From positions 1-64,000 of the forward strand of contig PHDN01000003.1 in NCBI GenBank assembly GCA_002840975.1: a stretch of 64,000 nt of DNA, read 5' to 3'. This document shows positions 29,391-37,568 of the stretch, one piece after another. Both the position numbers and the translations under genes were made by a program. The notes under the pieces were generated by a model, which did no database searches, had not been told where the DNA came from, and worked only from the letters and a program-made list of their open reading frames with translations. Each line of letters starts with the position of its first letter. Positions within the stretch are counted from its first letter, which is position 1. The DNA is from Bacteroidetes bacterium HGW-Bacteroidetes-16 (GTDB taxonomy: Bacteria > Bacteroidota > Bacteroidia > Bacteroidales > F082).

Positions 29391-30380
29391 TTATTTTAAG
29401 GATATTGTTTCCAGCCAGGGTGAAGGATTATATTCTAACTCAGGCTTGCATGTTTCGCAAAAAGGGACTTTTAATAAGCCATGTTTAGTGACTTCAAAAT
29501 TGAGGGCATTGATACTTATATAATGTTTCCATACAACGGGCACAGCCCATAATTCATAAAATTTTACTATTTCCAAAACAGATATACTGGCAACTATATC
29601 ATAGTATAATTCAAGGCGTGGAAAAGTATCAGGTTTTGAACTTAATTTAGCTTCTTTCAGATAGCTTTCATAACTATTAAAGTAGTTAATGTAATCGTGA
29701 TTGCTTTTAACTCTTTTAATAAGGCAATCATAACAACCAGTTTCTTTGCCATAAAAAATAGGACCTATCTTAAAAAAGTATTCTTCAAGACCTCCAACAA
29801 AGAGCCAAGGCTTTTTAAATTGTAATGCTTTTTTGTTGATTTTTTCGATTACGAATGGATTCCATTCTACTCCATCCATGATTAGAAAGTCGTATTGTTC
29901 AAATAGGGTATTTAAATAAGCATCATTTGATTCAATTATTTCTGAGGTGCTTATGTTTTTAAATTCTTTAAAATTGATTTGAGAACATTTTTCAATAATC
30001 TTTTCCGACAATTTGCTTTCTCCAATCAGTAATAGTGCAATGTTCTCAAGTTTTTCACCTTCAATCCAATAATTTGATGCGACATCATTATTACTTTTCC
30101 TTAACTTCCCTTCCATTTCAAAAAGATCACTTTTCGGAAGCATGTCGAAATCGTTTAAATTGGACAAAACATCAATCACTTTAGCTTCTTCATACTTTTC
30201 GCTTAATTTTTCAAATAGCTCAAGTAGTGAAATAGATTTATTTTTTGCTTCAAGCAAAAGAGCTTGAAATATTTGATATTTCTCATCACTATCAAATTCA
30301 ATTGAATAGGTGTTAGCTTTAGTCCTCACTTGATAACAATTGTTTGTGTTATCGTAAAAGATGTCTAAATTCTCGAACAT
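29391..30380 (-). CDS. E1-like TOMM cyclodehydratase partner (SagC-like)
   Basis: 329 aa. Residues about 1-90 look like the RiPP recognition element that binds the leader peptide. The rest is an E1/ThiF-like fold of the ocin-ThiF type. Two CxxC pairs, C216/C219 in GCYDCLIKR and C308/C311 in PFCETC, form the structural zinc site of this family. It presents the precursor to the YcaO enzyme next door. It is the first gene after the hairpin that follows the precursor, and first of an almost gapless operon. Confidence 0.93.
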   Translation of the reverse strand: MFENLDIFYDNTNNCYQVRTKANTYSIEFDSDEKYQIFQALLLEAKNKSISLLELFEKLSEKYEEAKVIDVLSNLNDFDMLPKSDLFEMEGKLRKSNNDVASNYWIEGEKLENIALLLIGESKLSEKIIEKCSQINFKEFKNISTSEIIESNDAYLNTLFEQYDFLIMDGVEWNPFVIEKINKKALQFKKPWLFVGGLEEYFFKIGPIFYGKETGCYDCLIKRVKSNHDYINYFNSYESYLKEAKLSSKPDTFPRLELYYDIVASISVLEIVKFYELWAVPVVWKHYISINALNFEVTKHGLLKVPFCETCKPELEYNPSPWLETISLK

Positions 30381-30438
30381 GATTTCTTATTTTATTTGGT
30401 AAATAGTAATTGCAACAGGATTTAGTTCATTAACTCAA

Positions 30439-30477
30439 ACTATATCCTTACAATTCTGAATTTTGTAAGGATATAGT
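30439..30477 (-). terminator. Hairpin between the TOMM precursor and modification genes
   Basis: Perfect 15-bp inverted repeat (30439-30453 with 30463-30477) and a 9-nt loop. It begins 18 nt beyond the precursor stop and 58 nt before the E1-like ATG. On the minus strand it is followed by TTTGAG, a weak T-run, so it may act as a leaky terminator or a 3' stabiliser. Group A Streptococcus has a comparable terminator between sagA and sagB, which keeps the precursor more abundant than the enzymes. Confidence 0.75.
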
Positions 30478-30494
30478 CTTGATAGTAACAAATG

Positions 30495-30629
30495 TTATGT
30501 AACCACGATGATAACTGTGGTACTTTCATTTGAATTGCAGCAGCAACAGCTACAGCAGCAGCAACAACAAGGAAGTGCAGCAGCTACTAATGATAAGGAA
30601 TTTCTCCTTGATAGTTTTGTAATTTTCAT
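30495..30629 (-). CDS. TOMM precursor peptide with polycysteine core
   Basis: 44 aa. Residues 1-20 form a short basic then hydrophobic leader (MKITKLSRRN..., ending VAAALP). Residues 21-31 are the core CCCCCCSCCCC: ten Cys and one Ser, all possible azole precursors. Residues 32-44 form a tail with Ser and Thr, ending VIIVVT. The layout recalls streptolysin S (SagA core CCCCCTTCC). It lies directly upstream of E1-like, YcaO and SagB-type genes, which require such a substrate. There is no Shine-Dalgarno, as usual in this phylum. The gene is below normal ORF length cut-offs. Function as precursor is inferred from composition and context, and is very likely. Confidence 0.93.
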   Translation of the reverse strand: MKITKLSRRNSLSLVAAALPCCCCCCSCCCCNSNESTTVIIVVT

Positions 30630-30725
30630 GGCTGTGATTTATTATGAAAATTCCGGGCTGCATTTATAGTGGCGTCACCCTTCGCACTTGTTTAGTATAA
30701 TGGCCAATAGTACTAAAAACGAGTA

Positions 30726-30833
30726 CTAAGGTAAAGAACAAAATCTGGTTTTCGACCAGGTGGTCATCTTGTCTAATAAGTGGTATAGTTTAGCTAATAA
30801 CTGGTCGGTTTTAATAAAAATCTGGTCATTCAT
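30726..30833 (-). CDS. Possible 35-aa peptide spanning the 21-bp repeats
   Basis: A 35-codon frame opens with ATG 5 nt after the LytTR gene stop and ends in TAG. It reads as imperfect heptads (DQIFIKT, DQLLAKL, YHLLDKM), because the underlying DNA repeats every 21 bp, and might form an amphipathic helix. It has no Cys-rich core. It may be a real small protein, or an incidental frame over an operator array. I cannot decide between these from sequence alone. Confidence 0.3.
   Translation of the reverse strand: MNDQIFIKTDQLLAKLYHLLDKMTTWSKTRFCSLP
30756..30830. promoter_or_regulatory. 21-bp direct-repeat array, candidate LytTR operator
   Basis: The motif [CG]TGGT[CA] recurs on the plus strand at 30760, 30780, 30801 and 30822, that is at 20-21 bp steps. 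On the minus strand the better copies share ACCA[GC]TTATTAG. Known LytTR regulators bind direct repeats of about 9 bp spaced two helical turns apart, close to this period. The array lies between a LytTR gene and the precursor gene and upstream of the latter. A pair of AGTACTAA repeats (30709, 30722) lies nearer to the precursor. Confidence 0.5.
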
Positions 30834-30837
30834 GATT

Positions 30838-31188
30838 TTAATTTCTTGCGTAATTTTTAAATAAAAATGCCTTTCTCCGGCTTACCTTTATTTCTGAATT
30901 GTTTATTTGTATAATTTTCCCGCAAATAGTAGACAGTATTCCGGTAATGAATCTTGGATTTACTATTGATTTGTGGTTGGCTCTTATAAATCCGTACTCA
31001 GATAGTTCAATTTCAAATTGTTTAAGCAGTTTCGACACGTCAATTTTTTCATGATTAATGAGGTATATTGTTGTAATATATCCATCACATTCCAAATAAG
31101 TAATAGTTTCAATATCAATCAGTCTCGTTTTCCTTTTCTCAACGATTGCTAATTTTTTGCCTGTCTGTTTACTGAAATCTATGACCAT
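30838..31188 (-). CDS. Stand-alone LytTR DNA-binding protein
   Basis: 116 aa consisting almost only of a LytTR domain (about residues 15-114; TYLECDGYITTIYL, FIRANHKSIVNPRFITG). There is no receiver domain, so it cannot be phosphorylated in the usual way. It sits immediately upstream of the repeat array and the precursor gene, and 15 nt downstream of the unknown 147-aa gene. It is a likely local regulator of precursor expression. Confidence 0.88.
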   Translation of the reverse strand: MVIDFSKQTGKKLAIVEKRKTRLIDIETITYLECDGYITTIYLINHEKIDVSKLLKQFEIELSEYGFIRANHKSIVNPRFITGILSTICGKIIQINNSEIKVSRRKAFLFKNYARN

Positions 31189-31203
31189 ATATGTAAAATT
31201 TTC

Positions 31204-31647
31204 TTATATAATTTCAAATTCGGGAGTTGTCCAACCGTATCTCCCGTTTTCAGTAAGAATACTGCCATCACGTTCGATGTATGCGGCTACATCGTAGAAA
31301 TTGAAGTTGTATTTTAAATAATATCCACCTGCCGAAAAGTCAAATGCACCAATACCTGTATTTTGTGGTGGCATTAACTGTTCATTTACTTTAGGCGCGT
31401 CTATGAAAATCTTTTGGTGTGCGGTACTCGAAATAGCGAAGTAGGTGATAGGAACCACCCATTTACCATAAATTTGAATGTGCGAAAACTGGTTGCATTC
31501 TGTTGCATTCTGGCATATCTCAAATATGCGGTCATGGTTGAATTGAAAGTAAGGAAAGACCTGTTGATCTCCAACTGTATATGGTAATATAATTGACGCC
31601 AATATGTTAACATGATTTTTGAGAGGATTCCCGAATCTTATTTTCAT
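31204..31647 (-). CDS. Hypothetical protein, first gene of the TOMM regulatory unit
   Basis: 147 aa. I do not recognise a family. It is rich in aromatic and Asn residues, has no signal peptide or clear membrane helix, and its second half (FDFSAGGYYLKYNFNFYDVAAYIERDG) looks beta-rich. The ATG is clear and the stop is 15 nt before the LytTR gene, so the two are probably co-transcribed. It may sense or modulate that regulator, but nothing in the sequence proves this. Confidence 0.6.
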   Translation of the reverse strand: MKIRFGNPLKNHVNILASIILPYTVGDQQVFPYFQFNHDRIFEICQNATECNQFSHIQIYGKWVVPITYFAISSTAHQKIFIDAPKVNEQLMPPQNTGIGAFDFSAGGYYLKYNFNFYDVAAYIERDGSILTENGRYGWTTPEFEII

Positions 31648-31861
31648 CTCACATCAATTTTTGGGATATATAGGTTCTTCTATCTATATAGTGTAAAGAA
31701 CAGCAAAAATTCTATGGTTTTTTTGAGATATTTTTACTCTTTGTGCTAATTTATAATGATTCCGAATAGGACAATTGCAGTTGATATAGGAGTTGCTCCT
31801 GCTATTAAGCAACAACCGGCCTTTTCTCTTCATGTGCCCACTCCAATTCACTATCACAAAA

Positions 31862-31903
31862 AAAAGCTACAAACAGCTTTATAATAGACTGTCTGTAGCT
31901 TTT
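31862..31903 (-). terminator. Terminator of the tricorn-type protease gene
   Basis: Arms AAAAGCTACA and TGTAGCTTTT form a 10-bp stem with a long loop. On the minus strand the stem runs into nine consecutive T residues. It begins about 20 nt beyond the stop of the protease gene and forms the right edge of the AT-rich island. Confidence 0.75.
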
Positions 31904-31923
31904 AGGCTGAAGAAATAGTTCTT

Positions 31924-34900
31924 TTACTTCGACTTATCCGGGAATTCAGGGATTACCGGAAGGTCCGGATAGTTTTTCATCTGCTCCAGGATTACCTCAA
32001 TGGCTTTATTGAGCTGTTGATCTTCACCCGCATACTCTTTGGCAGGATCGTTGTCGATGACGATATCCGGATCCACACCATGTCCTTCGATGACCCAGTT
32101 TCCATTTTCATCAAAGGGAGCAAATTCAGGACGGCGCAGGTCGCCTCCATCGATAAACGGCATTGAACCCCGTATGCCCACAACACCACCCCACGAGCGA
32201 AGACCAATCAAAGTTCCCATTTTCAGCTTTTTAAACTGATAGGGGAACAGGTCTCCGTCAGAGGCAGAATAATTGTCAAGCAACAACACCTTTGGCCCGC
32301 GCATCATTTGTCCGGGTTTGGTGCTTACGCCGAAGTTGCGCGTCATACCATAAAGCGACAGCTCGCGATTCAGTCGTTCGATGAGCATGGGCGAGACATT
32401 GCCACCTCCATTGCCTCTGTCATCGATGATGAGTGCCTTTTTGTTCAATTGTGGATAAAAATGCTTTACAAATTCATTCAACCCTTCGGGGCCCATATCG
32501 GGTACGTGGATGTAACCCACCTCGCCATTGGTTGCTTCGCTCACCTTTCGGGTATTTTCCATCACCCAGTTGTAATAATATAAACCGGCTTCATCGGCCA
32601 CGGGAACAACCAGAACATCGCGTGAGCCTTCTGCTTTTGGATCTTTGTTCACCGACAACATCACCTGTTTTCCGGCAGTTCCAACCAACATGCTGTATAT
32701 ATCGGCCACCTCTTTGGTCGATTTTCCATTGATTGCCGTGATGTAATCACCCACGTTCACATCAACTCCTACATCGGTGAGTGGCGAGCGTGTTCCATCA
32801 GTCCAGTTTTCCCCTTTCAGGATCTCGTTTATGACAAAATACCCCGATGGGTCTTTGCTGATTTTTGCCCCAAGCAGACCTGTTTTTATACGCTCTGGTG
32901 CGGGTTTGTCACCACCAAGCACGTAAGCGTGACCAATGCTTAATTCACCGATCATCTCACCTATAATATAATTCAGGTCGTTGCGGTTTTTTACATAGGG
33001 AAGTAACACGGCATATTTATCATGAATGGCTGACCAATCAAGTCCGTGCATGTTGGGAGCGTAAAAGAAATCACGCATCTGACGCCACGATTCGTTGTAT
33101 ATCTGTGTCCATTCCTCTGCCAGGTTCACCAGCACTGTCATGTTGCTCACGTCAACAAATTCATCCGCTTTAATTTTACTTTTCGGCACATCAATCACAG
33201 CATACTTGCCCGTCATGTTAACCAGCATTTTACTGCGATCGGACGAAATAACGTACGAATTGATATTTCCCAGCTCAGTCTCTTTTTTATCTTTTAGATT
33301 GTAAAGTTTCAACTCGGGTTTTGCTGTTTTGGACGACATATAAATATAATAGATGTCATGATCGATGGCCTGGAGGTTCCAGTAATTTCCTGCTGTTACA
33401 GGCAATTCGATAATGCGGTTTAGTATGCCATCGAAATCAATTTTTACAGCAAGAGCTGGTTTTGCTGTCTCAGCCGTGTCTTTGTCCTTTTTATCTTTTT
33501 TGTCTTTGGTATCATTGGTAGTGGCTTCTTTTATGGTGACTTCGTCATTTTTTGGTTCCAAAGGCGATGGCGTGTCTTTTTGTAGGGTGACAAAATAGAG
33601 CGAACTCATATCCTGATAGGCATGGTTCCACTCGGTATTGCTGTAAATGGGATTAAAGTCCCGTTCTGAAGTAAAAAACAAATATTTTCCATTGTTGTCC
33701 CACGTTGGATCAGAAGCATTGTACCAGGTGTCGGTAACCGGATTTGATTCACCGGTTTGTGTATCGAATAGGTAGATCCGGTTCACCGTGAACGACTGCG
33801 GTTTGGTATAGGCAATCCATCGGCTGTCGGGCGACCAGCTATAGTCCCTTATTTCCCAGCTTTCTGAGTTACCGGCGACCGTTACTTTTTTTGTAGCGAT
33901 GTCGAGAACATTAAGATTTCCCATTTTATCGGACCAGAGCAGTCTTTTGCTATCGGGCGACCAGATTGGATTGTATTTGTAGGTTTTTGAGTTGTCGGTA
34001 AGCTGAATGGCCGTTTCGAGTCCATTTTGGTTTTGAATATAGATTTCATCTTCGCCGGTTCGGTCGCTGATATAGGAAATATATTTTCCATCAGGCGACC
34101 ATTCCACGTTCCGGTCGTGAACGCCGGACGACATAGTCAGGTTGCGTGTGATTCCGGTGGTTGCAGGAACGGTGAACACATCGCCACGTGCGCCAAAAGC
34201 CACGCGTTTTCCGTCGGGTGACAAGGCCCAGGAGTTGATCAGTTTGCTCGCATCTTTTATCTCATCGCGGCCCGTTGCAAGATCGTTTTGAATGAGTACC
34301 TCTATTTTGGATACGGAGCCATCTGCCAGTTTGTAATTATATAGGTAACCCCCATTTTCATAAATAATGGATTCATTCCCTAACGATGGGAATTTAATGT
34401 CGAACAAGGTGTAATTGGTGAGTTTTTGGATTTGTTTGGTTTTAGTATCATACACAAACAGGTTCATGGTGCGGTCGCGGTCGCTGAGAAAATAAATTTT
34501 ATCACCATGCCACATGGGAAATATGTTCTGATTGTCGTTGTTGGTGATGTTCACTGTTTCTTTGGTGTCGAAATCATATACCCACACATCATCTGCCATT
34601 CCGCCTTTGTAATATTTCCAGGTACGGAATTCACGGAAGACACGGTTGAAGGCCATTTTCTTGCCATCCGGTGAATACGAACACCAGCCACCGGCCGGCA
34701 AGGGGAGTTCCTGAGAGAGGCCGCCGGTTTTGTTTACATCAAAAAGCTGTCCCTTGAAAGAGTTAAAAGCTTGTTTACGTGAGCGATAAATAATTTCATC
34801 GTTGTTCTTCCAGGTCATCACAATGTTGTTTGGACCCATGCGGTCGCTGATGTCGTCACGCCCCAGTGTCGCTGTATAGGTCAGCCTTTTTGGGATGCCG

Positions 34901-35190
34901 CCTTCAGAAGGAATCAGGAAAACTTCGGTGTTGCCATCGTATTGGCCGGTGAAGGCGATGGATTTCCCATCAGGTGAAAACCTGGCGAACATTTCGTAGC
35001 CATTCATGTCACTGGTGAGTTTACGTGCAATTCCGCCCTTAAGAGCTACTTCATACAGGTCGCCGGCATAGGTAAAAACTACTTTTTCACCATGTATGGC
35101 AGGGAACCGGAGTAAACGCGCTTCGTTTTGAGCACCCAGGTAATGCATGCCAAACAGCATTAAAACAATGGTTAAAATTCTCAATTTCAT
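31924..35190 (-). CDS. Tricorn-type S41 protease with beta-propeller and PDZ domains
   Basis: 1088 aa from ATG 35190, with a signal peptide (MKLRILTIVLMLFGMHYLGAQ). The N-terminal part up to about residue 620 has many PD40 propeller blades (SPDGK, SPDSKRL). A Lys/Asp-rich low-complexity linker (KDKKDKKDKD) follows. The C-terminal third has a PDZ-like segment (DYITAINGKS) and an S41 protease core: GHAYVLGG with the His, GNGGG, and ASDGD with nucleophile S977-D978, matching the Ser-Asp pair of tricorn. It probably trims peptides in the periplasm. An upstream start at 35397 is rejected because a -7 box lies at 35243. Confidence 0.9.
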   Translation of the reverse strand: MKLRILTIVLMLFGMHYLGAQNEARLLRFPAIHGEKVVFTYAGDLYEVALKGGIARKLTSDMNGYEMFARFSPDGKSIAFTGQYDGNTEVFLIPSEGGIPKRLTYTATLGRDDISDRMGPNNIVMTWKNNDEIIYRSRKQAFNSFKGQLFDVNKTGGLSQELPLPAGGWCSYSPDGKKMAFNRVFREFRTWKYYKGGMADDVWVYDFDTKETVNITNNDNQNIFPMWHGDKIYFLSDRDRTMNLFVYDTKTKQIQKLTNYTLFDIKFPSLGNESIIYENGGYLYNYKLADGSVSKIEVLIQNDLATGRDEIKDASKLINSWALSPDGKRVAFGARGDVFTVPATTGITRNLTMSSGVHDRNVEWSPDGKYISYISDRTGEDEIYIQNQNGLETAIQLTDNSKTYKYNPIWSPDSKRLLWSDKMGNLNVLDIATKKVTVAGNSESWEIRDYSWSPDSRWIAYTKPQSFTVNRIYLFDTQTGESNPVTDTWYNASDPTWDNNGKYLFFTSERDFNPIYSNTEWNHAYQDMSSLYFVTLQKDTPSPLEPKNDEVTIKEATTNDTKDKKDKKDKDTAETAKPALAVKIDFDGILNRIIELPVTAGNYWNLQAIDHDIYYIYMSSKTAKPELKLYNLKDKKETELGNINSYVISSDRSKMLVNMTGKYAVIDVPKSKIKADEFVDVSNMTVLVNLAEEWTQIYNESWRQMRDFFYAPNMHGLDWSAIHDKYAVLLPYVKNRNDLNYIIGEMIGELSIGHAYVLGGDKPAPERIKTGLLGAKISKDPSGYFVINEILKGENWTDGTRSPLTDVGVDVNVGDYITAINGKSTKEVADIYSMLVGTAGKQVMLSVNKDPKAEGSRDVLVVPVADEAGLYYYNWVMENTRKVSEATNGEVGYIHVPDMGPEGLNEFVKHFYPQLNKKALIIDDRGNGGGNVSPMLIERLNRELSLYGMTRNFGVSTKPGQMMRGPKVLLLDNYSASDGDLFPYQFKKLKMGTLIGLRSWGGVVGIRGSMPFIDGGDLRRPEFAPFDENGNWVIEGHGVDPDIVIDNDPAKEYAGEDQQLNKAIEVILEQMKNYPDLPVIPEFPDKSK

Positions 35191-35242
35191 ATAAATGATG
35201 TTGGTGTGAATAATAATTGAATTATCAGGTGGTAAAGCCAGC

Positions 35243-35250
35243 CAAATGTA
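35243..35250 (-). promoter_or_regulatory. -7 box of the tricorn-type protease gene
   Basis: TACATTTG on the minus strand, exact TAnnTTTG, 52 nt upstream of ATG 35190. The rest of the divergent 253-bp region holds a plus-strand candidate for htpG: TTTTG, 21 nt, then ATCGTTTG, ending near 35411. Confidence 0.55.
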
Positions 35251-35443
35251 TGCCAAATATTGGTAAATCTTGATAATAGCTTGCTTATGAAAATACCGGA
35301 GGATCAACCTGTCCGTAAAGCAACGGCAAGTGTCCGAAATTGAACGGAGGAAATTTATGATTTTCGATTTTGGACATTTTGTCACCTTAATTGTCATGGC
35401 ACATCGTTTGAGTTAACCCACATCAAAATCAAATAATCAAATC

Positions 35444-37360
35444 ATGACAGTACAAAAAGGTAAAATAGGAATTAAAACCGAGGATATTTTCCCCATCATT
35501 AAAAAATTCCTCTATTCCGATCACGAGATTTTTCTCAGGGAACTGGTTTCAAATGCTACTGACGCCACACAAAAACTGAAAACACTGGCTTCGCTGGGTA
35601 AATTCTCAGGCGAATTGGGCGATTTAACCATCCATGTAGAAGTTGACAAAAAGAAAAAAACCATCACCGTTCGCGACCGGGGTATCGGTATGACGGCTGA
35701 AGAAGTAGAAAAATACATCAACCAGATTGCTTTTTCGAGTGCCGAAGAATTTGTGAAAAAATTTAAAACCAAGAGTCAGGCCGAAACAAATGCCATCATT
35801 GGTCATTTCGGACTCGGGTTTTATTCCTCCTTCATGGTTTCAGAGCAAGTTGAAATCAAAACCAAGACCTATAAAAAAGGGGGACAGACCAAAGCCGTGC
35901 GTTGGGAATGCGACGGGAGCCCTGACTATTCGATTGAAGAAATTGAGAAAGATGATCGGGGAACGGAAGTCATCCTGCACATCGACGATGAAAACAAAGA
36001 GTTTCTTGACGACTACCGGGTAGAGCAATTACTGACAAAATATTGCAAATTCCTGCCAATACCCATCCAGTTTGGAACCAAAAAGGAATTTGAAACCATC
36101 GAAGGTAAGTTTGACAAGGATGGAAATCCTGAGAAGCAAGAGGTTGAAAAACCAAATATCATCAACAATCCTGACCCGCTTTGGAAAAAGAAACCCGCGG
36201 ATGCCACGGATGAGGAATATAAAAATTTTTACCGCGAATTGTATCCTTATACTTTTGAAGAACCCCTTTTCAACATTCACCTGAATGTAGATTATCCTTT
36301 TAACCTGACAGGTATCTTGTATTTCCCCAAGCTGAAAAAGGATTATGAGATGCAACGCAATAAAATTCAATTGTATAGCAACCAGGTATTTGTAACCAAC
36401 TCGGTAGAAGGGATCGTTCCTGATTTCCTCACCCTGTTGCATGGGGTGATCGACTCACCCGACATTCCTTTGAATGTCAGCCGTTCGTATCTGCAAAGCG
36501 ATGGAGCTGTTAAGAAAATCAGTGGTTACATCACCCGCAAGGTGGCCGATAAGCTGGATGAACTCTTTAAAAAAGACAGAAAGGCTTTTGAAGAAAAATG
36601 GGACGATATCAAGATTTTCATCGAGTATGGAATGGTTTCGGAAGAGAAGTTTTATGAGAAAGCAGAAAAGTTCGCCCTGTTAAAAAATACCGAAGGCAAG
36701 TACTTTACTTTTGAAGAGTACAAGAAACACATCGAAAAAACCCAGGAAAATAAAGATAAAAAGCTGGTTTACCTGTATGCCACCAACAAGGATGAGCAAT
36801 ACAGCTACATCGACAGCGCCGTTTCGCGTGGTTACGATGTGCTGATGATGGATGGTGTGCTCGACAACCATTTTATCAATTCGCTGGAACAAAAATTTAA
36901 AGATTCCACTTTTGCCCGCGTGGATTCCAACACCATCGATAAACTCATCAACAAGGAAGAGGAAATGCCCTCGAAGCTCGACGACAAACAGAAAGAAACC
37001 CTGAAGGAAGTGTTTGAGCGCAACATCAACAAGGAAACCTTTCATGTGGTTTTTGAGAGCCTTAGCGAATCGGATCAGCCGGTTACCATTACTCAAAACG
37101 AGTTTATGCGCCGCATGAAGGACATGGAAGCGCTGGGTGGAAATGGCATGATGATGGGTATGGGTGGTTTCCCAGAGTCGTACGACCTCATTGTAAATGC
37201 CAACAACAACCTGATTACCAAAATTATGGGCGAAAGCGATGCCGCGAAACAGGATCAGTTGGTAAAACAACTGTACGACCTCGCCCGGTTATCCAAAAAC
37301 TTGTTGAAAGGCAAAGAACTGAATGACTTTGTGAAGAGAAGTGTGAGTATTATCGAGTAA
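35444..37360 (+). CDS. htpG: Chaperone protein HtpG (Hsp90)
   Basis: 638 aa. The GHKL ATPase domain is N-terminal with LVSNATDA, DRGIGMT, FSSAEEF and GHFGLGFYS. The middle domain contains LPLNVSRSYLQ-like IPLNVSRSYLQ with the catalytic Arg. The C-terminal dimerisation domain includes a Met/Gly-rich patch (GGNGMMMGMGGFP). It is an ATP-dependent cytosolic chaperone. It is monocistronic, with a terminator at 37410-37443. Confidence 0.97.
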   Translation: MTVQKGKIGIKTEDIFPIIKKFLYSDHEIFLRELVSNATDATQKLKTLASLGKFSGELGDLTIHVEVDKKKKTITVRDRGIGMTAEEVEKYINQIAFSSAEEFVKKFKTKSQAETNAIIGHFGLGFYSSFMVSEQVEIKTKTYKKGGQTKAVRWECDGSPDYSIEEIEKDDRGTEVILHIDDENKEFLDDYRVEQLLTKYCKFLPIPIQFGTKKEFETIEGKFDKDGNPEKQEVEKPNIINNPDPLWKKKPADATDEEYKNFYRELYPYTFEEPLFNIHLNVDYPFNLTGILYFPKLKKDYEMQRNKIQLYSNQVFVTNSVEGIVPDFLTLLHGVIDSPDIPLNVSRSYLQSDGAVKKISGYITRKVADKLDELFKKDRKAFEEKWDDIKIFIEYGMVSEEKFYEKAEKFALLKNTEGKYFTFEEYKKHIEKTQENKDKKLVYLYATNKDEQYSYIDSAVSRGYDVLMMDGVLDNHFINSLEQKFKDSTFARVDSNTIDKLINKEEEMPSKLDDKQKETLKEVFERNINKETFHVVFESLSESDQPVTITQNEFMRRMKDMEALGGNGMMMGMGGFPESYDLIVNANNNLITKIMGESDAAKQDQLVKQLYDLARLSKNLLKGKELNDFVKRSVSIIE

Positions 37361-37409
37361 AACACGTATTATCAGAAGATCTAATTGATCTCTGAAAATT
37401 TTTATTGGT

Positions 37410-37443
37410 AAAGCCCTGAAATGTAAAGTTTCGGGGCTTTTTA
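37410..37443 (+). terminator. Terminator of htpG
   Basis: AAAGCCCTGAAA and TTTCGGGGCTTT form a stem of about 11 bp with a short loop, followed by TTT. It lies 50 nt after the htpG stop. Confidence 0.8.
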
Positions 37444-37568
37444 TTTATCTAAAAAAAAGTGTAAACGGTGGGTTATTAAAAGTTTAGTGTAATTTTAACG
37501 GCAGATTGTATTTCACGCCTCCCACAAAAAATAATGAACAACAATCTGTTGATACAAAAAAGTAATTT

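Noticed and set aside
30530-30600. Plus-strand CAG/CAA tract that could read as a polyglutamine peptide
   Set aside because: It is the complement of the Cys codons of the precursor; the minus frame has a proper ATG, stop and biosynthetic context, the plus frame does not.
36680-37270. 196-codon minus frame inside htpG
   Set aside because: Antisense shadow of a strongly conserved gene, with no promoter and unusual composition.
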